Below, piece by piece: positions 35,922 through 43,421 of a stretch of 43,421 nt of DNA (its first letter is position 1; the number at the start of each line of letters is the position of its first letter). Origin of the DNA: Leptolyngbyaceae cyanobacterium RU_5_1 (GTDB lineage: Bacteria > Cyanobacteriota > Cyanobacteriia > Leptolyngbyales > Leptolyngbyaceae); assembly GCA_012034055.1 (NCBI GenBank), contig JAAUSG010000014.1, positions 1-43,421 on the forward strand, in the 5' to 3' direction. Position numbers and translations under genes: made by a program. A model generated the notes under the pieces. It searched no databases. It saw nothing but the letters and a program-made list of their open reading frames with translations, and was not told the origin of the DNA.

Positions 35922-37580
35922 ATGGCAAGTCCGATTGAATTTAAGCTATTTGCTCCATACAACAAAGGAGTCGCTTTAATTGGAACCTTTTCTGACTGGA
36001 ACGAAATTCCAATGCAAAAGGGGAAGGATGGGTATTTCCGTGCAACTGTAGAGTTGGAAGACGGCGTTTACCAATATAAATTTCGAGTGCAATCAAAATC
36101 CTGGTTTTTTGAGCCTGACCAGTGGGTAGATGTCACAGATCCCTATGCCACAGATATTGATGGGTTTAGTACTGAGGAAAACGGAATTGCTCGAATTAAG
36201 GATGGACAGCAAATTGTTGACACCTATGTTTGGCAACACGACGACAAACCGTTACCAGCCGATCATGAGCTGGTAATTTACGAGTTGCATGTGGCCGATT
36301 TTTCAGGAGGTGAAGATGATCCCCATGCGCGCGGTCAATATAAGCATGTGAGTGAAAAGTTAGACTATCTTTGCGAACTGGGAATTAACGCGATCGAGCT
36401 AATGCCCGTTAAAGAGTATCCAGGAAGCTATAGCTGGGGCTACAATCCCCGCCACTTCTTTGCAACTGAGTCAAGCTACGGCAGTACCGCAGACTTGAAG
36501 CGGTTAATTGACGAGTGCCACAGTCGCGGCATTCGCATTCTGATGGATGGAATTTATAATCACTCGGAAGCATCCTGTCCGCTGACCCAAATTGACCACG
36601 ACTACTGGTACCACCATGAGCCTCGTGATCCCGATAACAATTGGGGACCAGAGTTTAATTATGAGCACTATGACGAAAACTTAGAAACCTATCCAGCCCG
36701 TCGGTTTATTGGAGACACAGTCCGCTATTGGGTGCAGGAGTATCACCTGGATGGCATCCGGTATGATGCGGCTCGACAAATTGCGAATTACGATTTCATG
36801 CACTGGATTGTGCAAGAAGCGAAGCATACGGCTGGGATGAAACCGTTTTACAACATTGCCGAACACATTCCGGAAACAACCAGCATTACCAACGTTGATG
36901 GACCAATGGATGGGTGTTGGCATGACAGTTTTTATCACTGCATTTTGGAACATATCGCGGGAGATACGTTTGACCTGGAACGATTGAAGGATGTGTTGGA
37001 TGCAAAACGTCAGGGCTTTATGGGTGTGACAAACGTGGTCAATTATTTAACCAATCATGATCACAATCATGTGTTGGCTGAAATGGGCGATCGCGACATC
37101 TTCAACGAGGACGCATTCCGGCGCACGAAGTTAGGCGCAGCGCTGGTGATGACCGCAATGGGAGTGCCGTTGATTTGGATGGGAGAGGAATTTGGTGAAT
37201 ACAAATCCAAAACCATTGACCCATCCAAAATTGATTGGACATTGCTTGATAATGACCTGAACCACAGCTTGTTTGAGTACTACAAAGGCTTGATTGCCCT
37301 GCGTAAAACAAACCCTGCCCTGCACACAGAAAACATTAAGTTCTTCCACGAAAACCCGGAAACGAAGGTGCTGGCGTATACTCGCTGGAATGATGAAGGT
37401 TCACGAGTCGTTGTCATCGCAAACTTCTCAGATCAGTTCCTGGCAGGTTACACTGTCCCCGACTTTCCAGTCGATGGCACATGGCATGAATGGACGGGTA
37501 ACTACGATGTAGAAGCTGGAGAGAACAGCTTAATGACTGATTTAGGAGAGTTTGAAGCTAAAGTTTTTGTTTGGCAATAA
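35922..37580 (+). CDS. GH13 alpha-amylase family enzyme with N-terminal CBM48-like domain
   Basis: 552 aa. Residues 1-90 are an immunoglobulin-like CBM48 module (FKLFAPYNKGVALIGTFSDWNE). The GH13 barrel follows with LIYELHVADFSG-like start (ELVIYELHVADFSG), GINAIELMPVKEYPG, the nucleophile Asp in DGIRYDAARQI, the acid/base Glu in FYNIAEHIP and the third Asp in YLTNHDHNH. The arrangement resembles branching enzyme or maltooligosyl-type enzymes of glycogen and trehalose metabolism, but the length is short for GlgB, so the exact activity is open. A strong Shine-Dalgarno (AAGGAG) fixes the start. A DUF4168 pseudogene is convergent downstream. Confidence 0.85.
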   Translation: MASPIEFKLFAPYNKGVALIGTFSDWNEIPMQKGKDGYFRATVELEDGVYQYKFRVQSKSWFFEPDQWVDVTDPYATDIDGFSTEENGIARIKDGQQIVDTYVWQHDDKPLPADHELVIYELHVADFSGGEDDPHARGQYKHVSEKLDYLCELGINAIELMPVKEYPGSYSWGYNPRHFFATESSYGSTADLKRLIDECHSRGIRILMDGIYNHSEASCPLTQIDHDYWYHHEPRDPDNNWGPEFNYEHYDENLETYPARRFIGDTVRYWVQEYHLDGIRYDAARQIANYDFMHWIVQEAKHTAGMKPFYNIAEHIPETTSITNVDGPMDGCWHDSFYHCILEHIAGDTFDLERLKDVLDAKRQGFMGVTNVVNYLTNHDHNHVLAEMGDRDIFNEDAFRRTKLGAALVMTAMGVPLIWMGEEFGEYKSKTIDPSKIDWTLLDNDLNHSLFEYYKGLIALRKTNPALHTENIKFFHENPETKVLAYTRWNDEGSRVVVIANFSDQFLAGYTVPDFPVDGTWHEWTGNYDVEAGENSLMTDLGEFEAKVFVWQ

Positions 37581-37592
37581 ATAGGACGAGAC

Positions 37593-38248
37593 TTACGCGA
37601 ATGGTTGAGGGCGCAGAGCCACCAGAATTTGGCTAAATGGCTTGGTTCTAGCCCTCCAGACCGAATTGCTTGCTCCTGTTGAGATTGGGTTTCACGCTCA
37701 ATTGACTGAATTTGAGAGGATACCTGGTTAAAAGATGCTTGCTCCTTTTGTGTTGCTTGTAAGAGGATGTTTGAAAAGGTATGGTCTGTGATGTTAAGCA
37801 CTCAGCGATCCCCCCTAGCCCCCCTTAATAAGGGGGGAAATTGGCTCAACGCCCCCCTTCTTAAGGGGGCTTAAAGCCCTTCGGGCATAAAAGAAAAGGG
37901 GGATCTTGCACGCTTTGCTACAAACAGTAGGACTTTTAAAACATCCTCTAAGGAGGGTTGGGCGTTCGGCGATCGCTGTGCCTGATAAAGTTCTCTAAAT
38001 CGCTCTATGCTCATCCCTGACTGCTCGATCGCTTTTGTGAATGCTGGCAAATTGCTGTAACTCCTGCGAGTTGACCTTTTGTGCCTGGGGTGTTTGCTGT
38101 TGTGTCTGAGAACCTTAAGGCTTAGGTGCCTGTTGCGTTTGAGGTTATTGCGCTTGAGGTTTGGATTCTGGAGTCTGAGCTGAAGCAGATAGAGTGCTTG
38201 CAAACAGCAAAACAAGAACCGATCCACTGGCTAGAAGCGTTTCAACAT
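37593..38248 (-). pseudogene. DUF4168 family secreted protein, decayed and split by a MITE
   Basis: Behind a perfect ribosome site (AAGGAGGT) the ATG 38248 starts MLKRF, then a one-base loss; the next frame reads LASGSVLVLLFASTLSASAQ, a signal peptide. Further on two CAA-type codons have become TAA, and another frame change leads to TKAIEQSGMSIERFRELYQAQ, a DUF4168 block. A 186-bp element then interrupts the gene; behind it the frame resumes TQKEQASFNQVSSQIQSI and, after one more shift, FSQILVALRPQPFA with the stop at 37593. With two in-frame stops, this gene is certainly dead. DUF4168 proteins are small secreted proteins of unknown role. Confidence 0.75.
37763..37948. mobile_element. 186-bp MITE inserted in the DUF4168 gene
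   Basis: Terminal inverted repeats GAGGATGTTTGAAAAG and CTTTTAAAACATCCTC, flanked by TAA (37760-37762 and 37949-37951), a likely 3-bp target duplication. The interior has C and G runs able to fold back (CCCCCCTTAATAAGGGGGG) but no transposase. A second copy, in the opposite orientation, ends at position 64 of the window. It splits a coding sequence that otherwise continues on both sides, which shows that it moved in. Confidence 0.8.
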
Positions 38249-38413
38249 ATTGACCTCCTTCATAGGGAGTGCTGTGTCACCCTGCGGGCAGTTCTTGCAC
38301 AGCTTAATGCAGGCTTACCAGCAATAGTTCTACCTATCGGTGCTTCTTTTTAGATCACCGGGCAGATGTAGTGGTTGGAACGGGGTTTCGATTTACTTAA
38401 TAATGAGGTTCGG

Positions 38414-38818
38414 ATGAAACTCAAATCATTAATGCATTCTTTTTTCTCTGTATCTCTGGTGTTTGCGGCCACTCTGTCTGTCGTCCAGGTTGCTGTATCA
38501 GAAGTCAAAACCGAGCAGGGTAAGTGCTCAGATTGGCTAGCCTGGACTGAACGTATTCCTGGGCAGCAGCCAACCCTATACGTCACTGGAAAATGTACGT
38601 TTCCGACTGATGGCTATTCAGTTTGGCTTGAGCGAGTGAAGCCACAAAAAAGCAACTCAGTCAATCTAGTGCTGAATCGGGTTATCGATACACCAGCGGG
38701 TCGGGCGTCCGCGATCGAGTCGGAAGAAGAAGTCAAATATGGCGAAGACACCAGTTTTGGGTTTGCCTACGAGAGTGTGACAATTCTCCCAGATGGCGTC
38801 AAGATTCCGGTTAAATAA
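38414..38818 (+). CDS. Secreted hypothetical protein
   Basis: 134 aa from ATG 38414, with a signal peptide (MKLKSLMHSFFSVSLVFAATLSVVQVAVS). The mature part is beta-rich (TLYVTGKCTFPTDGYSVWLERVKP, VNLVLNRVIDTPAG) with two cysteines (KCSDW, GKCTF) and could be a small Ig-like domain. No family recognised. It ends at a palindrome, and the next gene in the same direction encodes a C39-like peptidase, which also starts with MKLK. Confidence 0.65.
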   Translation: MKLKSLMHSFFSVSLVFAATLSVVQVAVSEVKTEQGKCSDWLAWTERIPGQQPTLYVTGKCTFPTDGYSVWLERVKPQKSNSVNLVLNRVIDTPAGRASAIESEEEVKYGEDTSFGFAYESVTILPDGVKIPVK

Positions 38819-38843
38819 ATTATACCTTAATCAAGGTATAATT
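38818..38843 (+). terminator. Stem-loop after the secreted hypothetical gene
   Basis: AATTATACCTT (38818-38828) and AAGGTATAATT (38833-38843) pair perfectly around a 4-nt loop. It overlaps the stop codon of the secreted protein gene. Without a T run it may slow or partly stop transcription into the C39-like gene. Confidence 0.5.
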
Positions 38844-38890
38844 CGCTGCTAGACTTGAACGCACTGGGTTTAAAGATAGGAAAGAACCGA

Positions 38891-39712
38891 ATGAAACTCA
38901 AGCTGATTCTGGGTACCACATTTAAGCAGTCTACAGAAGATTCCTCAAGACTGCCCCAGGCAGATAAAGTACCCGTTCAAGCAGGCAAGGTTTTCAATAT
39001 CCACTCGTGGAAGCCTGTGGATCGAAATCACCTCAAGGTCGCACTGCTGGGTGAATTTTTAGGTGAGCCACCTCGAAATACCTGGTATGTCTACATTCCT
39101 CATGTGCAACTGATTAATGATAAGGGTCAAGTCGTTGCCATTACGTCAGAGCCGTCGCCTTCTGCAGGTGGATTGCCGCTCTCGAAAGTGCTGAATGTGC
39201 CCTATAAAAGCCAGCTTGATAATGCATTGAATCCCAGAGGTGCCTGTAACGTCACCAGCTTTGCAATGGTAATGGCGTATTTCCAAATCAAGGGGAGAAC
39301 CGGGGTTGGACAGCTCGAAGATGAACTGTATCGTTATATGGAAAACAGCAAGTTGAGTCGCTGGGAGCCTTTGGATCTTGCTAAAGCAGCGACGGTATAC
39401 GGACTTAAGGATGAGTACACGTCACGGGCGAGGTTATCGGACTTACGACGCGCGATCGCATCCGGTTACCCCTGCATCATCCACGGCTATTTCACCAGCT
39501 TTGGTCACATCATTGTCGTTCGCGGATACGACCAGACTGGCTTCTTTGTCAATGATCCCTTTGGGGAATGGACCTCATCTGGATATCACAACGACTTATC
39601 CGGCGAGAACCTCCACTATTCCAACGGATTAATCCAAAGCAAATGCTCGCCCGAAGGCGAAGATTATATCTGGATGCATCGTCTTTCCAGATTGGGATTA
39701 CGCCTTAACTAG
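38891..39712 (+). CDS. C39-like cysteine peptidase domain protein
   Basis: 273 aa from ATG 38891, behind AGGAAAG; an earlier TTG at 38855 is possible. After an 85-residue beta domain (SH3-like, HSWKPVDRNHLKVALLG) comes a papain-like C39 peptidase: C119 in GACNVTSFAMVMAYF, H206 in FGHIIVVRGYD, and D222 in FVNDPFG as the third member. The family includes toxin-processing and phytochelatin-synthase-like enzymes. No transporter domain and no double-glycine substrate are nearby, so its target is unknown. It lacks a clear signal peptide. Confidence 0.8.
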   Translation: MKLKLILGTTFKQSTEDSSRLPQADKVPVQAGKVFNIHSWKPVDRNHLKVALLGEFLGEPPRNTWYVYIPHVQLINDKGQVVAITSEPSPSAGGLPLSKVLNVPYKSQLDNALNPRGACNVTSFAMVMAYFQIKGRTGVGQLEDELYRYMENSKLSRWEPLDLAKAATVYGLKDEYTSRARLSDLRRAIASGYPCIIHGYFTSFGHIIVVRGYDQTGFFVNDPFGEWTSSGYHNDLSGENLHYSNGLIQSKCSPEGEDYIWMHRLSRLGLRLN

Positions 39713-39799
39713 TACAACCAGGGCTGACCAATGTGCCAATATAAGTTTTTCCTGCTCCTTTTGGATCAATCAGCATATATAGGATTTGACTTGTCATCA

Positions 39800-40999
39800 T
39801 CATGAACCTTTAGAACAACTATTGACCACAGAAATCTTTCCCATTTGTTGTCGCAAATACCCTACTGCAACTAGCGCCACCCCAATCAGGGCAAGTCCTG
39901 TATAGTTAACACCGTTCCAGCCCCAATCGTTTAACAACCGACCGGATAGGAACGTGTTGAACGCTACAAAGCTGAACATGAGAAAGTCGTGAGTTGCCTG
40001 AGTTTTAGTCTGTTCCATTGGTGTATACGCTTTAGTCAGCAACGTGGTGGAGCCAATAAACATAAAATTCCAGCCAATCCCCAACAACAACAGCGCTCCA
40101 AGAAAGTGAGGGGCATTCGTCCCTGCCAGATTGATGGCGATACACAGCCCATTCAGGCAGATGCCCGTCAGGATCATGGTCAGTACACCAAATCGAGCAA
40201 TCAAATAGCCGGTAAACAGGGACGGGGTAAACATGCCTAATACATGCCACTGGATCACTGAAGCAGCCGTGTGAAAGGGATGGTGAACGGCGACCATCGC
40301 CAACGGGGTTGCGGTCATCAAGAGCACCATAACGCCATAACCCATCATGCTGCCTAACACGGACACGATGAACACAGGTTGTTGCACGATCGCGCCTAAC
40401 CTGCGTCCACGCTCCTGTTGTTGTGGTGGTGATAAGGGTGGCAGATCAACCCAACTGAGGAGTAGCAGGGTGAGGATTTGCAGCAGGGCGATCGCGACAA
40501 ATCCCCCCGCAAAGGTAGCAGGCAACCAGTCTTTCGTCCAGGTGGCGAGTTGTGGTCCGACCAATGCCGCCAGAATGCCGCCAGCAATCACAAAGGAAAT
40601 GGCGCGAGAACGGAAGGCTTCGGTTGCCACATCGGCTGCCGCAAATCGGTAGTAGCCTACAAACCCATTGAAGATGCCGTACAGCAGCGTGGCAACATTG
40701 AACAGGACAAAGCTGCCTGCCGCGATCGCATACGTTCCCAACCCCGCGCTGCCCAGTCCCACCACCACCCCCGCCATGAAACCGAGCTTACGTCCCCACC
40801 GTTTCAAGATGAATGCGGCTGGAATGGTGGTCAGCATCGTTGTCAATTGCAAGAGGGCCAGCGGTAACGTAGCCAGCGATTTGTCCGTGGCGAGTGTCGA
40901 GCCGATCAGCGCGGCAGTAGTAAACAAAACGATACTGCCAGTCATGGCAAGGGCTTGACAGAGGGCGAGTAGAAAGACGGTTTTCTTGGCTTGATTCAT
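39800..40999 (-). CDS. MFS transporter
   Basis: 399 aa with about 12 hydrophobic helices. The loop between helices 2 and 3 (KRWGRKLGFMAGVVVG) matches the major facilitator signature. Several helices have Gly and Pro where sugar or drug exporters do, but I cannot tell the substrate. The ATG at 40999 starts a short basic N-terminus (MNQAKKTVFLLALCQALAM). Single gene; no regulator nearby. Confidence 0.85.
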   Translation of the reverse strand: MNQAKKTVFLLALCQALAMTGSIVLFTTAALIGSTLATDKSLATLPLALLQLTTMLTTIPAAFILKRWGRKLGFMAGVVVGLGSAGLGTYAIAAGSFVLFNVATLLYGIFNGFVGYYRFAAADVATEAFRSRAISFVIAGGILAALVGPQLATWTKDWLPATFAGGFVAIALLQILTLLLLSWVDLPPLSPPQQQERGRRLGAIVQQPVFIVSVLGSMMGYGVMVLLMTATPLAMVAVHHPFHTAASVIQWHVLGMFTPSLFTGYLIARFGVLTMILTGICLNGLCIAINLAGTNAPHFLGALLLLGIGWNFMFIGSTTLLTKAYTPMEQTKTQATHDFLMFSFVAFNTFLSGRLLNDWGWNGVNYTGLALIGVALVAVGYLRQQMGKISVVNSCSKGS

Positions 41000-41162
41000 G
41001 GCGTGCTATCCAACGTTATACCGATTCAAAAAATGTATGCTATACATCCTTACTTCGGATTCACCCGATCGCTGCTTAATTTCATGAGCTTTAGGTTCCT
41101 TCATTGCGATCGCAGTGCTGAAGGTACTCCTAAATGTGTTTCAATCTTGTTGCAACCGTGAG

Positions 41163-41317
41163 TCATGCCTTTTGGGTGATGGTAATCGTGATGAGAGTTT
41201 CCCAACAATCACCTTTGGGTTCAATCATGAGCCGCGCATCACGAGTGTTGATCGCATTCCCCCAAAACAGATGATTTTGGGCAGTCAATTGATAGTAGCG
41301 TCCTTCTGAATGGACAT
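41163..41317 (-). pseudogene. Small conserved-looking protein, frameshifted (about 51 aa)
   Basis: ATG 41317 follows a good ribosome site (TTAGGAG, 8 nt away). After MSIQ the frame runs into a stop, but adding one G gives EGRYYQLTAQNHLFWGNAI, then NTRDARLMIEPKGDCWETL and the stop at 41163. The composition looks like real protein and the ribosome site supports it. Too short and unfamiliar to name. Divergent from the flavin reductase-like gene. Confidence 0.4.
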
Positions 41318-41377
41318 TGCTTTTCGCTCCTAATTGGTACACTTAACGGTGTAATTCTCAATCAGGTAACGGGAATC

Positions 41378-41857
41378 GTGCTCGACGAACAAGCCAAAAA
41401 AACGATGCTGCGCAAGATTCCCCACGGGCTGTATGTCTGTGGGGTCAAGGATGGGGATGAGGTGAATGGCTTCACGGTAAGCTGGGTAATGCAAGCCTCC
41501 TTCACGCCCCCACTCGTGGTGAATTGTGTTAAGCAAGACTCCAAATCCCATGCCATGATTAAAGCCAGCGGCGTGTTTGCGCTCAGCTTTTTGGAAGCCG
41601 GACAGAAAGAGCTGGCCCAAACCTTTTTCAAGCCACAGCGCCGAGTCGGTAACAAGTTTGAAGCGGTGGAATTCTACCTGGGCGAAACTGGCTGCCCGAT
41701 TATTTCTGATTCGCTTGGCTACGTCGAGTGTCGAGTTGTTGGCTCGGTTGAACAAGGCGACCACACAGTATTTGTTGGTGAAGTGATCGCGTCTGGGGTT
41801 CACCGCGAGGGCAATCCTTTGCTACTGGAAAGCACGGGCTGGCAATATGGAGGGTGA
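41378..41857 (+). CDS. Flavin reductase-like (FMN-binding split barrel) protein
   Basis: 159 aa with a GTG start. The split-barrel flavin fold shows in IPHGLYVCGVKDGDEVNGFTVSWVMQASF, which places the flavin, and in CVKQDSKSHAMIKASGVFALSFL and CRVVGSVEQGDHTVFVGEV. Members bind FMN and reduce it for partner oxygenases, or act on their own. No oxygenase partner is nearby. A short repeated sequence follows the stop and dapB starts 89 nt later in the same direction, so a shared transcript is possible. Confidence 0.85.
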   Translation: MLDEQAKKTMLRKIPHGLYVCGVKDGDEVNGFTVSWVMQASFTPPLVVNCVKQDSKSHAMIKASGVFALSFLEAGQKELAQTFFKPQRRVGNKFEAVEFYLGETGCPIISDSLGYVECRVVGSVEQGDHTVFVGEVIASGVHREGNPLLLESTGWQYGG

Positions 41858-41946
41858 AGGGATTTTAGATTGCAGATTGCAGATTAGTCTCTCGTCACTT
41901 TTTTTAAGCGACTCATCCACCCATCTACCCATTTACGGAGTGAGCT

Positions 41947-42768
41947 ATGGTAGACCCCATCCCAGTGTTGATCAATGGTGCAGCAGGCAAAATGGGTCGT
42001 GAGGTGGTGAAGGCAGTTGCTCAAGCCGCAGATATGACCCTGATGGGAGCGGTGGATCGCAACCCGGATCATTTTGGCAAAGATGTGGGTGAACTGGCTG
42101 GCTGTGGAACGCTAGAAATTCCGATTACGAATGATTTTCAGCCGATGCTGGCGTTCGTCTCTCAGGAGAAGCAGCCAGCGGTAATGGTGGACTTCACCCA
42201 CCCGGACTCGATCTATGATAGTGTCCGGTCTGCGATCGCTTACGGAGTCCGCCCCGTCGTGGGCACCACCGGCCTTAGCCCAGACCAAATTCAAGATTTG
42301 GCAGAGTTTGCCGATAAAGCCAGCATGGGCTGTCTGATCGTCCCCAATTTTGCGATCGGCATGGTGCTGCTGCAACAAGCGGCAATCCAGGCTTCCCAGT
42401 ACTTCGACCACGTTGAAATCATCGAATTACACCACAACCAGAAAGCTGACGCTCCCAGCGGCACTGCCCTGCAAACCGCTCAAATGCTGGCTGAAATGGG
42501 CAAATCCTTTAATCCAACCGGAGTGGAAGAAACCGAAAAACTCCCCGGAGCCAGGGGCAGCGTGGCCGGCGAGGGCATCCGGATCCACAGTGTTCGTCTT
42601 CCTGGACTGATTGCCCACCAGGAGGTGATGTTTGGCTCTCCGGGTCAGATTTATACGCTGCGACACGACACCAGCGATCGCGCTTGCTACATGCCTGGTG
42701 TGTTGCTAGCGATTCGCAAAGTCCTTCAACTGAAGTTGCTCGTCTATGGGCTAGAGAAGATACTGTAA
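41947..42768 (+). CDS. dapB: 4-hydroxy-tetrahydrodipicolinate reductase
   Basis: 273 aa enzyme of lysine and diaminopimelate synthesis, using NAD(P)[12 protein letters not shown] binds the cofactor, [11 protein letters not shown] and [15 protein letters not shown] are typical, and the catalytic block is [16 protein letters not shown], followed by the substrate loop [26 protein letters not shown]. Length matches the family. The ATG is 5 nt after GGAGTG. Confidence 0.96.
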   Translation: MVDPIPVLINGAAGKMGREVVKAVAQAADMTLMGAVDRNPDHFGKDVGELAGCGTLEIPITNDFQPMLAFVSQEKQPAVMVDFTHPDSIYDSVRSAIAYGVRPVVGTTGLSPDQIQDLAEFADKASMGCLIVPNFAIGMVLLQQAAIQASQYFDHVEIIELHHNQKADAPSGTALQTAQMLAEMGKSFNPTGVEETEKLPGARGSVAGEGIRIHSVRLPGLIAHQEVMFGSPGQIYTLRHDTSDRACYMPGVLLAIRKVLQLKLLVYGLEKIL

Positions 42769-42779
42769 TGGTTTCGTCC

Positions 42780-42807
42780 GTAGGGACGTTATAGATGCCG
42801 TCCCTAC
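42780..42807. repeat. Degenerate copy of the palindromic repeat
   Basis: GTAGGGACG (42780-42788) and CGTCCCTAC (42799-42807) pair around ten nt. It lies just after dapB and matches the outer arms of the perfect palindrome at 33490-33527. Confidence 0.6.
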
Positions 42808-42942
42808 CTTGGGTAAGTAAATGAGTGACAAGTTAGGTGTTGAGCACACCTGTCAAGAGTTGCCTTGAAGAAATTTAGGAAAGGGATTGAAGTCAAGCGT
42901 TTTCGGAAGTTTTCGTACTTGCACTTACCTAGAACAACCACT

Positions 42943-43299
42943 ATGTCGATTCAAGTCTATGGAATTCCCAATTGTGGCACCTGCAAAAAGGCTTTTGCAT
43001 GGCTCGCAAATAATGGTATCGAATACGAGTTCATCAACACGAAGGAAAATCCACCCGCCAAAGCAATGATTCAGGATTGGGTAAACGTACTTGGTTCCAA
43101 ACCCATGCGCAACACCTCTGGTCAATCCTGCCGGGCCTTAGGTGCTGAAAAAGATGGCTGGGCTGATGAGCAATGGGCTGAAGCATTTGCCAGGGATGCC
43201 ATGCTGCTCAAACGTCCACTGTTTGTGAAGGATGGAACTGCAGTGCTAGTAGGCTTTCGCGATCAAGAAGCCATAATCCGAGAGAAATTAAGCTTTTGA
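42943..43299 (+). CDS. ArsC/Spx-like thioredoxin-fold protein
   Basis: 118 aa from ATG 42943; an upstream frame from 42865 has no ribosome site. The N-terminus MSIQVYGIPNCGTCKKAFAWL has the CxxC pair (C11, C14) and the fold of the ArsC/YffB/Spx family; EYEFINTKENPP and MLLKRPLFVKDG are also family features. It could be an arsenate reductase-like enzyme, but real ArsC has other catalytic parts, and no ars genes lie nearby, so I leave the function open. Its stop codon coincides with the edge of an IS200/IS605-type end. Confidence 0.8.
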   Translation: MSIQVYGIPNCGTCKKAFAWLANNGIEYEFINTKENPPAKAMIQDWVNVLGSKPMRNTSGQSCRALGAEKDGWADEQWAEAFARDAMLLKRPLFVKDGTAVLVGFRDQEAIIREKLSF

Positions 43300-43421
43300 C
43301 ACTCCCCGTCCTAAAGGAGCGGGGATTCTCGGAGTAGCCCTGACGGTGCCAGTATTCACCGAGTTAGCCCTTACCGTTTCTGGATTGATATCACTATCCA
43401 CGTTGGGCAGAGCGAGACTCT
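43296..43421. mobile_element. Edge of an IS200/IS605-type element
   Basis: The hairpin CCCCGTCCTAAAGGAGCGGGG (43304-43324) within TTTTGACACTCCCC matches the imperfect terminal hairpin seen at ends of cyanobacterial IS200/IS605 (tnpB) elements. The window ends 100 nt later, so no transposase gene is visible. In tnpB elements the right end also carries the guide RNA (omega RNA) 3' part, which would read leftwards here with the flanking gene DNA as guide. Confidence 0.5.

Overview
The window is a chromosomal stretch from a cyanobacterium, most likely a filamentous or Leptolyngbya/Oscillatoria-like lineage. Support comes from the very frequent HIP1 octamer GCGATCGC in coding and non-coding DNA, an NTRC-type thioredoxin reductase-thioredoxin fusion, Uma2 family genes, DUF928/CHAT/CHASE2 proteins, an LRR-Roc-COR protein and several small families typical of cyanobacteria. 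There is no rRNA, CRISPR array or prophage. One tRNA (Leu, anticodon UAG) is present.

Layout: 1-6651 is a surface/glycosylation block with a type IV pilin, a TPR/SPINDLY-type O-GlcNAc-transferase-like protein, a broken GT61 glycosyltransferase and an FkbM methyltransferase. 6957-9607 has bioY-lspA facing a broken SbcD-type nuclease and a coiled-coil gene. 9741-16322 is mostly housekeeping: cysS, a His-rich CobW/COG0523 GTPase, a 2Fe-2S thioredoxin-like ferredoxin, an SH3 protein, dtd and NTRC. 16710-25343 is accessory: a short TPS/filamentous-haemagglutinin exoprotein, a DUF1517-like protein, a basic-tailed lipoprotein, a large LRR-Roc-COR protein, two toxin-antitoxin loci (one decayed), DUF1622 and two Uma2 genes. 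25714-34967 contains a Calx-beta glycoside hydrolase, a DUF928 plus CHAT-CHASE2 operon, mnmA and a P-loop ATPase. 35006-43299 has tRNA-Leu, a GH13 enzyme, a DUF4168 pseudogene split by a MITE, a C39-like peptidase, an MFS carrier, a flavin reductase-like protein, dapB and an ArsC/Spx-like protein. The right edge enters an IS200/IS605-type element.

The main result of reading frame by frame is that at least eight loci are intact homologues interrupted by one or two single-base changes, almost all in short homopolymer runs: GT61 (twice), sbcD, barstar, Roco, an antitoxin, DUF928, CHAT-CHASE2 and a 51-aa small protein. Restoring one base rejoins recognisable domains each time. This could be homopolymer error in the assembly or real decay. 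The DUF4168 gene is certainly decayed (two in-frame stops, several frameshifts and a 186-bp insertion), so both processes may be present. Any annotation made from raw open reading frames will miss the C-terminus of the Roco and DUF928 proteins and will split the CHAT-CHASE2 protein.

The most biologically interesting module is the CHAT (caspase-like His/Cys dyad)-CHASE2 membrane protein with its co-directional DUF928 partner, 7 nt downstream. Non-coding DNA is rich in palindromes and MITE-like elements, often placed between convergent genes.
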